Part shown: positions 20,507 through 30,638 of the stretch, piece after piece
Position numbering within the stretch: position 1 is the stretch's first letter
How the letters are laid out: each line of letters starts with the position of its first letter
Assembly (NCBI RefSeq): GCF_003268475.1
Contig: NZ_MCIF01000002.1
Location: 1,521,237-1,585,236, forward strand
DNA length: 64,000 nucleotides
Reading direction: 5' to 3'
Source of the DNA: Thermogemmatispora tikiterensis
Lineage (GTDB): Bacteria; Chloroflexota; Ktedonobacteria; Ktedonobacterales; Ktedonobacteraceae
The notes under the pieces: generated by a model
Told to the model about the DNA's origin: nothing
Seen by the model: the letters and a program-made list of their open reading frames with translations, nothing else
Database searches by the model: none
Position numbers and translations under genes: made by a program

Positions 20507-21064
20507 CTACGCGCGTTCAACGTACTCACCAGTGGTGGTATTGATGCGGATCAGGTCGCCGATGTTGACAAAGAGCGGCACCTGCACCACCAGACCTGTC
20601 TCCGTGGTGGCTGGCTTCGAACCACCCGTCGCCGTATCGCCCTTGACGCCCGGCTCCGTATAGGTCACCCGAAGCACCACCTTTTCCGGCAGCTCCACCG
20701 AGATCGGCTGGCCTTCATACATAATGATATCCAGCTCCATATTATCGGTCAGATAGAGCCGGGCATCGCCGAGCTGATCCTCGGTCAGGACAATATCCTC
20801 GTAGGTAGTCGTATCCATAAAATGGTACTGATCGCCATCCCGGTATTGGTACATCACATGCACCCGGTCCAGGAAGACGCGCCTAAACTTCTCGCCGGCA
20901 TCAAAGGTTCGCTCGACGATAGCGCCCGTACGCAAATTGCGCAGCTTCAGGCGAACCGTGGCCCCACCGCGGCCAAGTTTAATATGCTGCCAGTCGAGAA
21001 TGGTATAGAGCTGGCCATCCAGCTCTATAGAAAGGCCCTTTTTCAGGTCGCCAGTCGAAATCAT
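20507..21064 (-). CDS. efp: Elongation factor P
   Basis: A 185-residue three-domain EF-P that rescues ribosomes stalled at polyproline. The N-terminal KOW-like domain carries the tip loop KLGRGGATVR with Arg32 at the modification site, where many EF-Ps have Lys in a PGKG context. The end VPLFVNIGDLIRINTTTGEYVERA is the conserved C-terminal domain. AGGGAG lies 9 bp from ATG 21064. The gene is between pepP (13 bp) and the BCCP-like gene (28 bp). The PPPGQGP, PTPTP and similar runs in window proteins are plausible targets. Confidence 0.96.
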   Translation of the reverse strand: MISTGDLKKGLSIELDGQLYTILDWQHIKLGRGGATVRLKLRNLRTGAIVERTFDAGEKFRRVFLDRVHVMYQYRDGDQYHFMDTTTYEDIVLTEDQLGDARLYLTDNMELDIIMYEGQPISVELPEKVVLRVTYTEPGVKGDTATGGSKPATTETGLVVQVPLFVNIGDLIRINTTTGEYVERA

Positions 21065-21077
21065 CGCCACACACTCC

Positions 21078-22178
21078 CTATTGCGGAATGATCAGATCGA
21101 GCGGTGAGCGCGTCAGCACCTCCGCCCCATCTTCCAACACCAGCACACTATCCTCAATGCGCAAGCCACTCCAGCCTGGGATATAGACCCCCGGCTCTAC
21201 GGTCACCACCGCCCCAGCGGGCAAGTGGCTATCCTCGGGTGCCCGCTGAGATAACAGCGGCTCCTCGTGCACCTCCAGGCCAACACCATGGCCGGTACTG
21301 TGGATATAATACTCAGCCAGGCCGTGACGCTCCAATACATCTCGTGCCAGGCTGTCGGCCTGACGTCCAGAGAGGCCCGCCCGCAGGCCCTGCTCACAGG
21401 TGCGCATGGCCTCTAGCACGGCCTCATAGAGGGTGCGCATACGCTCCTCGCGCGGTTCCCCGAGACAGACAGTGCGCGTCATATCGGCACAATAGCCCTG
21501 GTAGCACGCCCCCATGTCGATCGTGATCAGCTCGCCTGCCTCAATGGGGCGCCCGCTGGCACGAGCATGGGGCATCGAGCCATTAGGGCCAGCCGCCACG
21601 ATCGGCTCGAAGGCCGGTCCATCCGCCCCAAGAGCGATCATGGTTCGAATAATCTCCCATTGCACCTCCCTCTCGGAGAGTCCAGGGCGCAGCCAGCGGC
21701 GTAGATGGATAAAGGTCTCGTCAGTAATCGCCGCGGCCTTGCGCAGCCGTTCCAGCTCCTGGGCCGATTTAACCTGGCGTAGACGGTCAACGATCGTGCT
21801 CTCCAGTGGCTGCAAGGTGTAGTGGCCCTCGCCGCCACGAGAGAGACTGGCATAGTAGCTATAGCTGAGGGCCGAGGCCTCGAAACCTAGGCGCTGCCAA
21901 CCATGCTGACGGGCCTGAGCCGCTACCGCCTGGGCAAAGTCGCGCCGCTCCGGCACCAGCACTTGACAGCCCGCTGCCTCTTTCTCCGCTACCTCACGGT
22001 AGAGCGTGGAGGTAAGCAGCAGACACAGCTCTTGAGAGATGAGCAACCAGGCCGCCTCGGGGTCGCTCTCTAGCCAGCCGCTCAGATACACACGATTGTA
22101 CGGCTGCGTGATCAAACAGGCATCGAGTCCCTGCTCGCGCAGCCACGCGCGAACGGTGGCGATGCTCTCCTCTTTCAT
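21078..22178 (-). CDS. Xaa-Pro aminopeptidase (M24 family)
   Basis: A 366-residue M24 metallopeptidase with an N-terminal creatinase-like domain (about residues 1-130) and a pita-bread catalytic domain. Metal ligands are visible as Asp in ITIDMGA and YCADMTRTV, His in [10 protein letters not shown], Glu in TVEPGVY and Glu in LRIEDSV. It removes N-terminal residues preceding proline. It overlaps the aroQ stop by 4 bp and precedes efp by 13 bp, a proline-linked pair often seen together. It could be a related dipeptidase (PepQ), but size and context favour the aminopeptidase. Confidence 0.9.
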   Translation of the reverse strand: MKEESIATVRAWLREQGLDACLITQPYNRVYLSGWLESDPEAAWLLISQELCLLLTSTLYREVAEKEAAGCQVLVPERRDFAQAVAAQARQHGWQRLGFEASALSYSYYASLSRGGEGHYTLQPLESTIVDRLRQVKSAQELERLRKAAAITDETFIHLRRWLRPGLSEREVQWEIIRTMIALGADGPAFEPIVAAGPNGSMPHARASGRPIEAGELITIDMGACYQGYCADMTRTVCLGEPREERMRTLYEAVLEAMRTCEQGLRAGLSGRQADSLARDVLERHGLAEYYIHSTGHGVGLEVHEEPLLSQRAPEDSHLPAGAVVTVEPGVYIPGWSGLRIEDSVLVLEDGAEVLTRSPLDLIIPQ

Positions 22179-22645
22179 GTACGCTCCTCTTTTGCGCGAG
22201 AATCTTCCTCAGTAAGGATATCGAGCAAGGCGCGCAGGGCCAGCTCGTAGCCACGCCAGCCCAGACCAGTGATCTGGCCGCGGCAGACCGCTGCCGTCAC
22301 TGACTGGTGACGGAAAGGCTCCCGCGCATAAATATTGCTCAGATGGACCTCGATAATCGGAACCGCGAGGGCGGCCAGCGCATCGCGCAGGGCCAGCGAG
22401 TAGTGAGTCAAGGCCCCTGGGTTAATGATCACTCCGGCGGCCTGCTCTCCCTGTTCTTGGAGAAAATCGATGAGCGCCCCCTCGTGATTCGACTGGAAAT
22501 CGAGCAGCGTGACCCCGTGTTCAGCGGCGAGGTGGCGCAAGCGCTCGATAATCCAGGGCAAGGTGACCGTGCCATAAATAGCCGGCTCCCGTTTGCCCAG
22601 ACGATTCAAGTTCGGTCCATTGACCACCAGGATCGTGCGCGTCAT
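22175..22645 (-). CDS. aroQ: 3-dehydroquinate dehydratase, type II
   Basis: A 156-residue type II dehydroquinase, shikimate pathway step three. Motifs: [19 protein letters not shown], the [13 protein letters not shown] segment, [16 protein letters not shown], and [17 protein letters not shown] with the catalytic Tyr, His and Arg. It overlaps aroKB by 4 bp upstream and pepP by 4 bp downstream, so the three genes are probably translationally coupled. Confidence 0.95.
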   Translation of the reverse strand: MTRTILVVNGPNLNRLGKREPAIYGTVTLPWIIERLRHLAAEHGVTLLDFQSNHEGALIDFLQEQGEQAAGVIINPGALTHYSLALRDALAALAVPIIEVHLSNIYAREPFRHQSVTAAVCRGQITGLGWRGYELALRALLDILTEEDSRAKEERT

Positions 22646-24345
22646 GCTTCTTCCTGCCTTGCCCCGGCGCTGGAGCGGGTGATGCTCTCGCCTCCAAAGA
22701 GGGAGTACACAACCTTGCTGACCAGCTCATCTGGTAACGTTGTCTGGAAGACCTCGCCGATCCGGCGCGGCATGATCCAGCGTACTTGCTTCTGAGCCAC
22801 CTTTTTATCAAGCCGGATGGCGGCCAGCAAAGCCTCGCTCTGCGGCTTCCCATGATAGGCAGTGGGCAGTCCCAAAGCCGCTAGCAGCGCTCGCTGGCGC
22901 TCAGCCTCCTCACGCGCCAGGAAGCCGGCCTGGTAAGCCAGTTCAGCCGCGGCCACCATGCCCAGCGCTACCGCTTCCCCATGCAGCCACTCGCCATAGC
23001 CGGTTACATTTTCCAGGGCATGGCCTAGCGTATGCCCATAGTTGAGGATCGCCCTCCGCCCCTGCTCGCGTTCATCCTCCTCAATTACTGCGGCCTTGAG
23101 GGCAATACAACGCGCGATGATCTGCGCCAACAGAGAAGCCGGGGGCAAAGAGAAGTCGCGCAGCGCCGCCGCATGGGTTTCTAGCAAAGTAAAGAGTTCT
23201 GCGTCGAGTATCATACCATACTTGACAACCTCTGCCCAGCCCTCAGTACGCTCGCGCTCTGGCAGCGTCAGCAGTGTTGCCGGATCAGCCAAGACCAGAC
23301 GGGGCTGATAGAAGGCGCCAATGAGGTTTTTGCCCCGCGGATGATTGATTCCTGTTTTTCCTCCAATGGCCGCATCAACCTGGGCCAGTAACGAGGTCGG
23401 CAGCTGTACCAGGGGCACGCCGCGGAGATAAGTAGCGGCGGCAAAGCCAACCAGATCGCCGACGACGCCGCCGCCGAGGGCCAGCAGGGCCTCACGGCGC
23501 TCTGCCCGCTGCTCGACGAGCCAGTCGTAGATGGCGCTCAGCTGTTGCAGCGACTTACTGGCTTCGCCCGCAGGAAGGACGTAGCTACTCGCGCTCCAGC
23601 CAGCTCGCTGCAGCGTGCGGAGCAAAGGCGGCCCGTAGAGATCATAGACATGTTGGTCGCTGAGGAGAAAGACGCGCCGCGGCAGCTCCAGACGCGCCAG
23701 ATACGCCGGTAAGCGCCCCAGTCCACCCCAATCGACGATCGCCGCATAGCCCTCCCCAGCGCGAATCTGACGCTCCAGTGGCTCCCCTCCTTCCAGCACT
23801 CCCAGGGCGATGAGGGCCGCCAGGACAGCACGTGCGACCTGCTCGCTGCTTTTGCCATCGGTTGAGCAGGTGGCCTCCGCCTCTTCATAGAGTGCCCGAC
23901 GCTCGGCCTGCAAACGACGCAGAGCCGCCAGCGGATCATCACCAGCCAGCAGCGGACGCACTTCGGGAGAGAGGCCTTCCCGCCGCGCTACTGCCTCTTG
24001 CTGACGCAGGCGTTCAAGGGCAGTCTCCGGCTCGACACTCAGAAAGATCCTTACTCCCCGCTCGGCCATAAGCCGGCGATTGTCAGCATCCAGGACAATC
24101 CCCCCGCCCGTGGCCACAATGGCTCCGGCGCTGGCAGCCGCTTCTTGCAAGGCCAGCTTCTCACGAGCCCGGAAAGCGCTCTCACCCTCCTCAGCAAAGA
24201 TGGTGGCAATACGCTTGCCACAGCGTTGCTCTACCAGCAGATCGGTGTCAAGGAAGGGCCTTCCCAGGCGCTCCGCCAGCAGACGGCCTACGGTCGTCTT
24301 GCCACTCCCGGACAGCCCTATCAAGAAGACGTTACGCATGCGCAT
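22642..24345 (-). CDS. Bifunctional shikimate kinase / 3-dehydroquinate synthase
   Basis: A 567-residue fusion. Residues 1 to about 175 are shikimate kinase: P-loop GLSGSGKT (10-17), FLDTDLLVE, the FRAREKLAL shikimate-binding region and GGGIV. Residues about 195-550 are dehydroquinate synthase: [48 protein letters not shown] and [11 protein letters not shown], covering NAD and zinc sites. It catalyses two steps of chorismate synthesis and heads the aroKB-aroQ-pepP-efp run. ATG 24345 or 24339 may be used. AroK-AroB fusions are known in several lineages. Confidence 0.93.
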   Translation of the reverse strand: MRMRNVFLIGLSGSGKTTVGRLLAERLGRPFLDTDLLVEQRCGKRIATIFAEEGESAFRAREKLALQEAAASAGAIVATGGGIVLDADNRRLMAERGVRIFLSVEPETALERLRQQEAVARREGLSPEVRPLLAGDDPLAALRRLQAERRALYEEAEATCSTDGKSSEQVARAVLAALIALGVLEGGEPLERQIRAGEGYAAIVDWGGLGRLPAYLARLELPRRVFLLSDQHVYDLYGPPLLRTLQRAGWSASSYVLPAGEASKSLQQLSAIYDWLVEQRAERREALLALGGGVVGDLVGFAAATYLRGVPLVQLPTSLLAQVDAAIGGKTGINHPRGKNLIGAFYQPRLVLADPATLLTLPERERTEGWAEVVKYGMILDAELFTLLETHAAALRDFSLPPASLLAQIIARCIALKAAVIEEDEREQGRRAILNYGHTLGHALENVTGYGEWLHGEAVALGMVAAAELAYQAGFLAREEAERQRALLAALGLPTAYHGKPQSEALLAAIRLDKKVAQKQVRWIMPRRIGEVFQTTLPDELVSKVVYSLFGGESITRSSAGARQEEA

Positions 24346-24428
24346 TATTCTACCATGAGCCTGGCAGCCAGCTCAGCAGCTGCCGCGGCTCCTTCCTCCC
24401 TCCTCTGATACTCCTTTTATTTGCTTGA

Positions 24429-26996
24429 TCAGTAAAGCTCTTCGCTGTGCACCGGCGTATCCAGGACAGCCAGCAGGCTGAAGGTCGAGGTATCGACTAT
24501 CTTGAGATAGTTATCCTGCTCCTGGGCCAGACCTTCGCGCAGGAAAGCCTGGACGCGGTTATCGTAGAGCCTGAAGGTTGACTGGAAATGGAAGGCGTAC
24601 TGTTCAAGACGCCCCGTCTGGCGATTGAGCACCAGAATGTCATCCCCAGGCAGGCAGGTCGCTTCGGCACTACAGGACGTATGATTGGTGAAAGAGCCGA
24701 TCAGAACCTGCCAGCGCTGATCCCAGCTTGCCACAGTATATTGGTGGGTAATTTGCCCATCATGACCAAAGGCGATGAAGGTGCTCTGAGCCTGCAGAGG
24801 GCTATAGAGCATAATACCCTCCGCAGCACCGCCAAAGTGACCCGTGTAGAGAATCGCCCCGCTTTCCCACTGGCTGTAGCTCTGACGCCCCTGCACCTGT
24901 AGATTGGGCTTCAGGATCAAGAGCTGCGCCTCGCCAGCAATGGGATCATAGAGCAAGAGCTGGGCCTGGCCAGTGCCGCAAAAATCACCACTGTAGACTT
25001 GCCAGTTGCCATCGAGATCGGTCACGGCTTGGTTATGGACAACCTGCAAGCGGGCATCAAAACTGATCAGACGCCCCTGGCCATTCAGACGATCGTAGAG
25101 AAAGAGGCCGTCCTGCCGGGTGCTCACGAAGCTCCCGACATAGATCTCCCACGAGTCCTGTGAGAGTAGGTAGCGCTGGAGATGATTGATGCCAAATTTG
25201 CTCGTGAAGTCAACCAATAGTACATTCGGCATCAGCTGGGACTGATTGCTTTGGCTGCCGCCGAGGTCATTGCCTCCGCCATCGCTGGGGGTCAAGCTCA
25301 GAGCCAGGCCATTCGGCACGGCCAGGGGTCCTGCTTCGCCAGCAGCCAGAGTGCTGGTGATAGCTCCCGCCGTGGCTGAAGGCGTTGAGCCCGGTGTGGC
25401 CGTCGGCGTGACTGTAGGGCTGGTCACAGGGGTGACGGTAGGGGTCGCTGTTGGCCGTGGCGTGGCCGTCGGCGTCGGTGTCGGCCTCGGTGTCGGCGTC
25501 GGACTCGCCGTAGCGGTCGCTGTTGGCCGTGGCGTGGCCGTCGGCGTCGGACCCACCGTAGCGGTCGCTGTTGGCCTCGGTGTCGGCGTCGGACTCGCCG
25601 CAGCGGTCGCTGTTGGCCGCGGCGTGGGTTTTGGAATGGGCGAAGGTGTAGGTGTCTTCGTCGGCACCAGGCTGGGCACAGGCGAGACGCCTGACTCGCT
25701 GGTTACGGTTGGGAAAGGAGTGGGCGTCAAGCTCGGCGTCGGAATAGTCGGGATCGGCGTGTTGACAAAGCGATTGTAGAGCAGCAAACCCGTCGTCTGG
25801 CCATCGAAGCGACCGGTGTACACTTCCCAACCAGGTCCCCAACCATCGAGCGTAATATGCTGGCTGATTTGTAGATCAGGGCCAAGGCTCAAGATCTGTA
25901 TCTTCCCTGAAGAGCGGCTGTAGAGCAATATCTGAGCATGACCGAGGCCCGCGAAATCGCCGATCCGAATATCGAGGTCCGAGCCCCAACCATGTGGCCC
26001 CACCTGGCGATCGGCCAGCGTCACCAGCCGCGCGCCGGCGATCGTGCCAGAGGAAGTCGTTGGCGCGTCGGGATAGGGCCAGAGACGTCCCCCGGGGCGC
26101 CTGCTGAGCTGGTCGGCGTCCAGCAGTTGCAGTACCTTCAGCGTACCTTGTTGGCGGTTATAAAGCAGGAGAGCGCTCTGACCGCTGCCAGTGAAATCGG
26201 CATCAAACTCCTGATCCGAGGAGGTTGGTGGCAGACCAAGAGCCAGGCGCGCCGTGGTCAGCGTAGCCGGATCACGCTGCTGCTGCTGATTAGCCGCTAT
26301 CACCTGCGCCAGGGCTTCGCTGTCAACACCTGGTAAACGAGCGAAGAGTTGCGGGTCTATCTGGCCCGGGAAATAGATGAAGCGGAGCTGACCGCGCTGA
26401 TAGCGTGGCTGATTGATGATCGAGACCCGGTAACCAAGGCCGAGGTGCACGGGGGTAGGGTCACCGTAGTTCTGATAGGTCACATTGAACGTATCGCCGT
26501 CGGGACTGACCCAGGTGACAAAAGCTACGTGACCAGCGGGGCTGTAGGCCCAGACGCCATCAGCAACGGGGAAGACAGCAATAGCTCCGACGCGGGGTTG
26601 CGTCCCCACCGCCAGGCCAGCCTTCTGCGCGTCACTGATCCAGTCCGCCGCATTTCCCCAATTGAGGGGGAGATCGTAATGCAGCCAGTGCCACTGCTCC
26701 CAGGCCCACCAGACACAGTTTCCGCCCCGAGGAAAGGGACCAGGGCAAAGCGCAAAGGGATTGCCATCAGCGCTGAAGCTGAGCTGGTCACAGTCAGGAT
26801 CGAGCGTTGGAGCGGTATACCCCAGGCCCTGGGCATTAGCCTGGAGCAGGCTCATCAATGAGAGTGGTTGCGAGAACAGCAAGCAGAGCACCGCAACGAG
26901 GAAAGCAGTGAGGAAATGGCGTCGCTTGATAGGCCCAGTGGACACATGCCTGTCATCGCTTTGCAGTAGCCTCCGCAGGAAGGCCAAAGGATGCAT
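24429..26996 (-). CDS. Secreted CHAP-domain protein with Pro/Thr-rich stalk
   Basis: An 855-residue secreted protein. Residues about 24-56 form a signal or anchor ([20 protein letters not shown]). A CHAP amidase/peptidase domain spans about 65-215, with a likely catalytic Cys in [11 protein letters not shown] and His in GHVAFV. Two blocks of FG-GAP/VCBS-like beta repeats ([22 protein letters not shown] and similar) lie at about 255-405 and 575-790. Between them is a [11 protein letters not shown] stalk of roughly 150 residues. It probably cleaves peptidoglycan or peptides at the cell surface with repeats presenting or binding ligands. GGAGGA precedes ATG 26996. It is not operonic. Confidence 0.8.
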   Translation of the reverse strand: MHPLAFLRRLLQSDDRHVSTGPIKRRHFLTAFLVAVLCLLFSQPLSLMSLLQANAQGLGYTAPTLDPDCDQLSFSADGNPFALCPGPFPRGGNCVWWAWEQWHWLHYDLPLNWGNAADWISDAQKAGLAVGTQPRVGAIAVFPVADGVWAYSPAGHVAFVTWVSPDGDTFNVTYQNYGDPTPVHLGLGYRVSIINQPRYQRGQLRFIYFPGQIDPQLFARLPGVDSEALAQVIAANQQQQRDPATLTTARLALGLPPTSSDQEFDADFTGSGQSALLLYNRQQGTLKVLQLLDADQLSRRPGGRLWPYPDAPTTSSGTIAGARLVTLADRQVGPHGWGSDLDIRIGDFAGLGHAQILLYSRSSGKIQILSLGPDLQISQHITLDGWGPGWEVYTGRFDGQTTGLLLYNRFVNTPIPTIPTPSLTPTPFPTVTSESGVSPVPSLVPTKTPTPSPIPKPTPRPTATAAASPTPTPRPTATATVGPTPTATPRPTATATASPTPTPRPTPTPTATPRPTATPTVTPVTSPTVTPTATPGSTPSATAGAITSTLAAGEAGPLAVPNGLALSLTPSDGGGNDLGGSQSNQSQLMPNVLLVDFTSKFGINHLQRYLLSQDSWEIYVGSFVSTRQDGLFLYDRLNGQGRLISFDARLQVVHNQAVTDLDGNWQVYSGDFCGTGQAQLLLYDPIAGEAQLLILKPNLQVQGRQSYSQWESGAILYTGHFGGAAEGIMLYSPLQAQSTFIAFGHDGQITHQYTVASWDQRWQVLIGSFTNHTSCSAEATCLPGDDILVLNRQTGRLEQYAFHFQSTFRLYDNRVQAFLREGLAQEQDNYLKIVDTSTFSLLAVLDTPVHSEELY
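25440..25640. repeat. Degenerate tandem repeat encoding the Pro/Thr stalk
   Basis: Imperfect tandem copies of GGTCGCTGTTGGCCGTGGCG-type units (plus-strand reading) recur from about 25443, 25515, 25569 and 25606. They encode [18 protein letters not shown] repeats in the minus-strand gene. Such tracts change length by slippage or recombination. Confidence 0.75.
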
Positions 26997-27335
26997 CTGG
27001 TCTCTTCCTCCCTAAAATAAGACCTGTATGCAGCCACGGCTGGCCAATTTGCCTGAAAGCACGCTCGCGGTCTTTCTGCCATTCTGCGATTTCCTGGAGA
27101 GTATACCATTGTGAGTTCATGCGCGCAAGGTGGCCTGCTTGTCTTGTCGGTTCCTTTCTGCCTTCACACCACAGCACTCGCCAGGAGCTGGCACCGCCTC
27201 CGTCACTTTCCAGTTCTATTGTACCTTTTTCCTGGACAGCCAGGCCCGTCTCGGCCATCCGGCAGATACCTAGCAAGCGAGCAGAAGACAACAAGCCTGC
27301 GCTCTGCCCTTTTCGCTCCCCAGCCAAAAAAGGGC
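26997..27335. other. Intergenic stretch, no gene recognised
   Basis: About 340 bp between the divergent CHAP gene and the tRNA promoter. No convincing coding frame was seen. Confidence 0.5.
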
Positions 27336-27364
27336 TTGACAGGGTGGGGGAGCAATGCTATGAT
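27336..27364 (+). promoter_or_regulatory. sigma70 promoter of tRNA-Val
   Basis: Consensus TTGACA (27336-27341), 17-bp spacer, TATGAT (27359-27364). The start falls near 27371, about 38 nt before the mature tRNA. Confidence 0.85.
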
Positions 27365-27408
27365 AGGAGCGTCCTGAAGGAAGTGCAAAGCTATCCAATC
27401 CAAGGCTC

Positions 27409-27485
<77 letters not shown>

Positions 27486-27489
27486 CTGA

Positions 27490-27530
27490 GAGGCGATCCT
27501 GTGTAAAGAGGATCGCCTCTTTTCTTTTCC
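27490..27530 (+). terminator. Rho-independent terminator of tRNA-Val
   Basis: A perfect 10-bp stem GAGGCGATCC (27490-27499) / GGATCGCCTC (27510-27519) with a 10-nt loop is followed by TTTTCTTTT. Confidence 0.92.
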
Positions 27531-27900
27531 AGAAAAGGGAAGAGACCTCTATTGAGGAGACAGGGAAAAAGGGAAGAAAACAGTGAGGTCAAAAAGAAAA
27601 GAAGAGAAAAGGAACTCGTGCAATTCAGCTCCTTGCCTTATGGCCCAGAGGAGGTTACTCTCTCCCCCTTTTGGACTCCAGAAAGACAAGCCCGACCAGC
27701 TCCCCCGATCGCGCGCCTCTCCCTCTCGCCAGTTTGGCCAGAGGGCGCCGGTCGAGCAGCCTGGCACCCTCCAACGAGGGCACAGCTCTACCCGGCTATC
27801 CTGCCCTGTCTTGCTGGCTGTGCTCCTGTCTCACAGGAACGAGGTTGCACGCAGAGGACGCCATGAGGGCTGCTCTCTTTTTAGTTCAGCGCATTTCTCG
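27531..27900. other. Intergenic stretch, no gene recognised
   Basis: 370 bp downstream of the tRNA terminator and beyond the convergent ispG stop. It begins purine-rich (27540-27610). Plus-strand open frames run on into ispG in the wrong orientation and look spurious. Confidence 0.5.
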
Positions 27901-29139
27901 CTACTTCCTCAGCACAGGGATTTCTGTGATGCCCTCATCGCGTGTGCGATGACGTCCGGCACTTTCCTTAATCCCTCCCTCGGGATAGACCAGACGCGCC
28001 TCATGTTCTGGAAGGAGCGAGGCCACCTCTTTTAAGACTGCATCGAGGAACTCCTCTTCAGGTACCGTGCGTACCACCTGCCCCTTGCGGAAAATGACCC
28101 CTTTGCCACGTCCGCCCGCCAGGCCAACGTCGGCATCTCGCGCCTCACCTGGCCCATTCACCACACAACCCATCACCGCTACATGAATAGGGGTCTGCAC
28201 TTTGGCCAGCCGGCGCTCCACTTCATTAGCAACTTCGATAACATCGATCTCGACGCGCCCACAAGAAGGGCATGAAACAAAGGTCACACCGCGATTGCGC
28301 AATTCCAGCGAGCGCAGGATTTCATAGGCCACAGGGATCTCTTGCTCCGGCTCGGCGCTTAAACTGACACGAATAGTATCGCCAATCCCCTCGGCCAGCA
28401 AGATACCCAGACCAACCGCCGACTTTACCGCTCCTGGCACCAAAGTCCCGGCTTCGGTGATCCCTAAATGAAGCGGATAGTCGGAGCGTTGTGAGAAACG
28501 CCGATAGGCTTCAATAGCCGTCAACGGCGCAGAGGACTTCAGGGAGACCTTGATTTCGTGGAAATCCAGCTCCTCACACCAGCCAATGTACTCCAGAGCC
28601 TTATTCACCATGCGCTCGGCCAGCTGCTCACGCTCGCGTCGGCGCTCCTCAGCCGGATCACTGCGTTCCACTACTCCATCGGAGCGGCGGCGAATCTGGA
28701 TGCGCTGCATTTGGGCCTGCTTGTCCAGAGCATCGAGCGAGCCGGAATTGACCCCGATGCGCATCGCTATACCGCGCTCCTTACAAGCCTTGACAATCTC
28801 CTCCAGAGCCTTACGCCCATGAATCAAGTTACCAGGATTAATGCGCACGCAGTCGACGCCCTGGCGAATTGCCTCCAGGGCCAGCTGATGATTATAATGA
28901 ATATCGGCGATCAGCGGAATATGGATACGCTTCTTGATCTCCCCCAGGACGAGAGCATCTTCCATCTCCGGCACGGCCACGCGCACCAGCTCGCAGCCTA
29001 CTTCTTCAAGACGCAAGATCTGGGCCACGGTGCTCTCGACATCGCGGGTGTAGGTGGTGCACATTGATTGCACCGCAATGGGTGCATCACCACCGATAGG
29101 TACATCTCCGACATGAATCTGTCGCGTCTTTCTTCGCAT
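27901..29139 (-). CDS. ispG: 4-hydroxy-3-methylbut-2-enyl diphosphate synthase
   Basis: A 412-residue MEP-pathway [4Fe-4S] enzyme that converts methylerythritol cyclodiphosphate to HMBPP. The TIM-barrel part (IAVQSMCTTYTRDVESTV, ADIHYNHQLALEAI, CVRINPGN) is followed by the iron-sulfur domain with ligand Cys in CPSCGR and in GCVVNGPGE. ATG 29139 has GGAG 5 bp upstream; the frame to 29163 was rejected. A promoter is visible upstream. Dxr and RseP follow in the same direction, and Dxs is encoded at 39392. Confidence 0.95.
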   Translation of the reverse strand: MRRKTRQIHVGDVPIGGDAPIAVQSMCTTYTRDVESTVAQILRLEEVGCELVRVAVPEMEDALVLGEIKKRIHIPLIADIHYNHQLALEAIRQGVDCVRINPGNLIHGRKALEEIVKACKERGIAMRIGVNSGSLDALDKQAQMQRIQIRRRSDGVVERSDPAEERRREREQLAERMVNKALEYIGWCEELDFHEIKVSLKSSAPLTAIEAYRRFSQRSDYPLHLGITEAGTLVPGAVKSAVGLGILLAEGIGDTIRVSLSAEPEQEIPVAYEILRSLELRNRGVTFVSCPSCGRVEIDVIEVANEVERRLAKVQTPIHVAVMGCVVNGPGEARDADVGLAGGRGKGVIFRKGQVVRTVPEEEFLDAVLKEVASLLPEHEARLVYPEGGIKESAGRHRTRDEGITEIPVLRK

Positions 29140-29165
29140 AAGCACTCCATAAATCCGATACATCT

Positions 29166-29193
29166 ATCATAACAGCAGCACCCGCTGTGGCAA
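29166..29193 (-). promoter_or_regulatory. Promoter of ispG
   Basis: On the minus strand, TTGCCA (29188-29193) and TATGAT (29166-29171) are 16 bp apart. The start would fall near 29159, about 20 nt before ATG 29139. Confidence 0.6.
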
Positions 29194-29353
29194 GGCACTG
29201 CTGAGCAGGAGCCTACCTTGACAAACGACTGCGGCGAGGCTCTACCCGCCCGCTACTCGACCGGTCAGAGCAATCGAGGGCCGCTAGCGAGCAGGAGAGC
29301 AGACAGGTCGACTAGAGAGCAAGCTACCCATCATACCAGCACTCTACAGGCAT

Positions 29354-30604
29354 TCAGCGGGCGCCCCAATTCACGACATCGCTGATCGTGACGACCACGA
29401 TCAACATCAAGAGAATGGCCATGCCCACCAGATTAATCAGGCCCTCGCGCTCAGGGCGCAAGCGTTTGCCACCGCGCAGCAGTTCAATGAAGATCAAGAG
29501 CACCCGCCCCCCATCGAGAGCCGGGAACGGCAAGATATTGATAATGGCCAGATTCAAGCTCAGGATACCGGTCAGGGTCAAAATGGGCCACCAGCCGATG
29601 GTAGGGACGGTCTGGGCCACCTCGCCAGTCATCTGCACAATACCCACCGGTCCAGCAATCTCCGGCTTCACCGCCCCCGTCACCATCTGGACGATACTGG
29701 AGATAAACTGGCCAGTCACAGAGAAGGTCTGCGCGATGCCCTTGAGTGGAGCCTGCCAGAGCGGGTAGGTCACATAGCGAACCTCATTGCCGCGTTCGAT
29801 CCCCATCGGACCCTGACCCGGGGGAGGGTTGACCCGCACATTGATGGTCAGCGCCACTGGCTGCGAATCACCAGCATGTCTGATGACAACGTGCACCGGT
29901 ACCGTAGCCTGACCGTGGGCCTGAGCGATGGCCTGCTGGACGATATTCTGCACATCAGAGAACTGCTGAACCGGCTGACCATTGACAGAGAGGAAAGTAT
30001 CGCCTGGGCGCAAGCCCACCGCAGCCGCCGGCGAACCCGGCGCTACTTTGGCAATGACCGGCGGGATCACCGGCTCCCCGACGCTGTAAGCGATCGAGAA
30101 GAGGAGGATCGCCAACAAGAAATTCATCGCCACCCCGGCCACCAGCACAATGAGACGCTTACCAGCGGACTTTGAGGCGAAGCTCTGCGGGTCATAGCGT
30201 CCGTACTCATCATACATCTCCCCGTTCTCGCCAGGCATCCGCACAAAGCCACCGATGGGAAGCAGGTTGAGTGAGTAGATCGTCGAGGAAGGAGGAGCCA
30301 CAGCCATAGAGCTGCCTTCGCGCTCACCGGCTGTGGTGCCAGAACCGGGAGCGCCTGGAGTCCAGAGATCGTCGGCAGTCTGAGTAGCAGCTGGCTGGCC
30401 AGGCTGAGTGCCCCCGTTAAACCAGATTAGCTCCCATCCCCCGCCAGGGCGGCGACGAATGCCCACAATGCGTGGAGGCAGGCCGAGGCCAAACTCCTCG
30501 ACCCGAATCCCCGCCCACTTGGCAGTCAAAAAGTGACCCAGCTCATGGACAAAGACTAGTAGACCAAAGACCGGTATCGCAGCTAACAAGTACCAATAAT
30601 TCAT
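29354..30604 (-). CDS. rseP: RIP site-2 zinc metalloprotease
   Basis: A 416-residue polytopic M50 protease that cuts membrane-embedded substrates such as anti-sigma factors. HELGH at about residues 20-24 in the first membrane helix and LDGGR in a late helix give the zinc site; one PDZ domain lies at about 165-270 (PGSPAAAVGLRPGDTFLSVNG). An insertion of some 55 Gly/Pro/Ala-rich residues separates the first helix from the GGFVRMPGE segment. GAGGGAAG precedes ATG 30604; the start lies inside the 3' end of dxr, suggesting coupling. Position between dxr and ispG is a common bacterial arrangement. Confidence 0.92.
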   Translation of the reverse strand: MNYWYLLAAIPVFGLLVFVHELGHFLTAKWAGIRVEEFGLGLPPRIVGIRRRPGGGWELIWFNGGTQPGQPAATQTADDLWTPGAPGSGTTAGEREGSSMAVAPPSSTIYSLNLLPIGGFVRMPGENGEMYDEYGRYDPQSFASKSAGKRLIVLVAGVAMNFLLAILLFSIAYSVGEPVIPPVIAKVAPGSPAAAVGLRPGDTFLSVNGQPVQQFSDVQNIVQQAIAQAHGQATVPVHVVIRHAGDSQPVALTINVRVNPPPGQGPMGIERGNEVRYVTYPLWQAPLKGIAQTFSVTGQFISSIVQMVTGAVKPEIAGPVGIVQMTGEVAQTVPTIGWWPILTLTGILSLNLAIINILPFPALDGGRVLLIFIELLRGGKRLRPEREGLINLVGMAILLMLIVVVTISDVVNWGAR

Positions 30605-30638
30605 TCCCACTTCCCTCAGACAGCTTTGCAAGCAAAGA

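Noticed and set aside
25246..25779. Plus-strand frame of Val/Gly repeats opposite the CHAP gene
   Set aside because: It is the mirror of the Pro/Thr repeat tract; the CHAP gene has a signal peptide and ribosome binding site.
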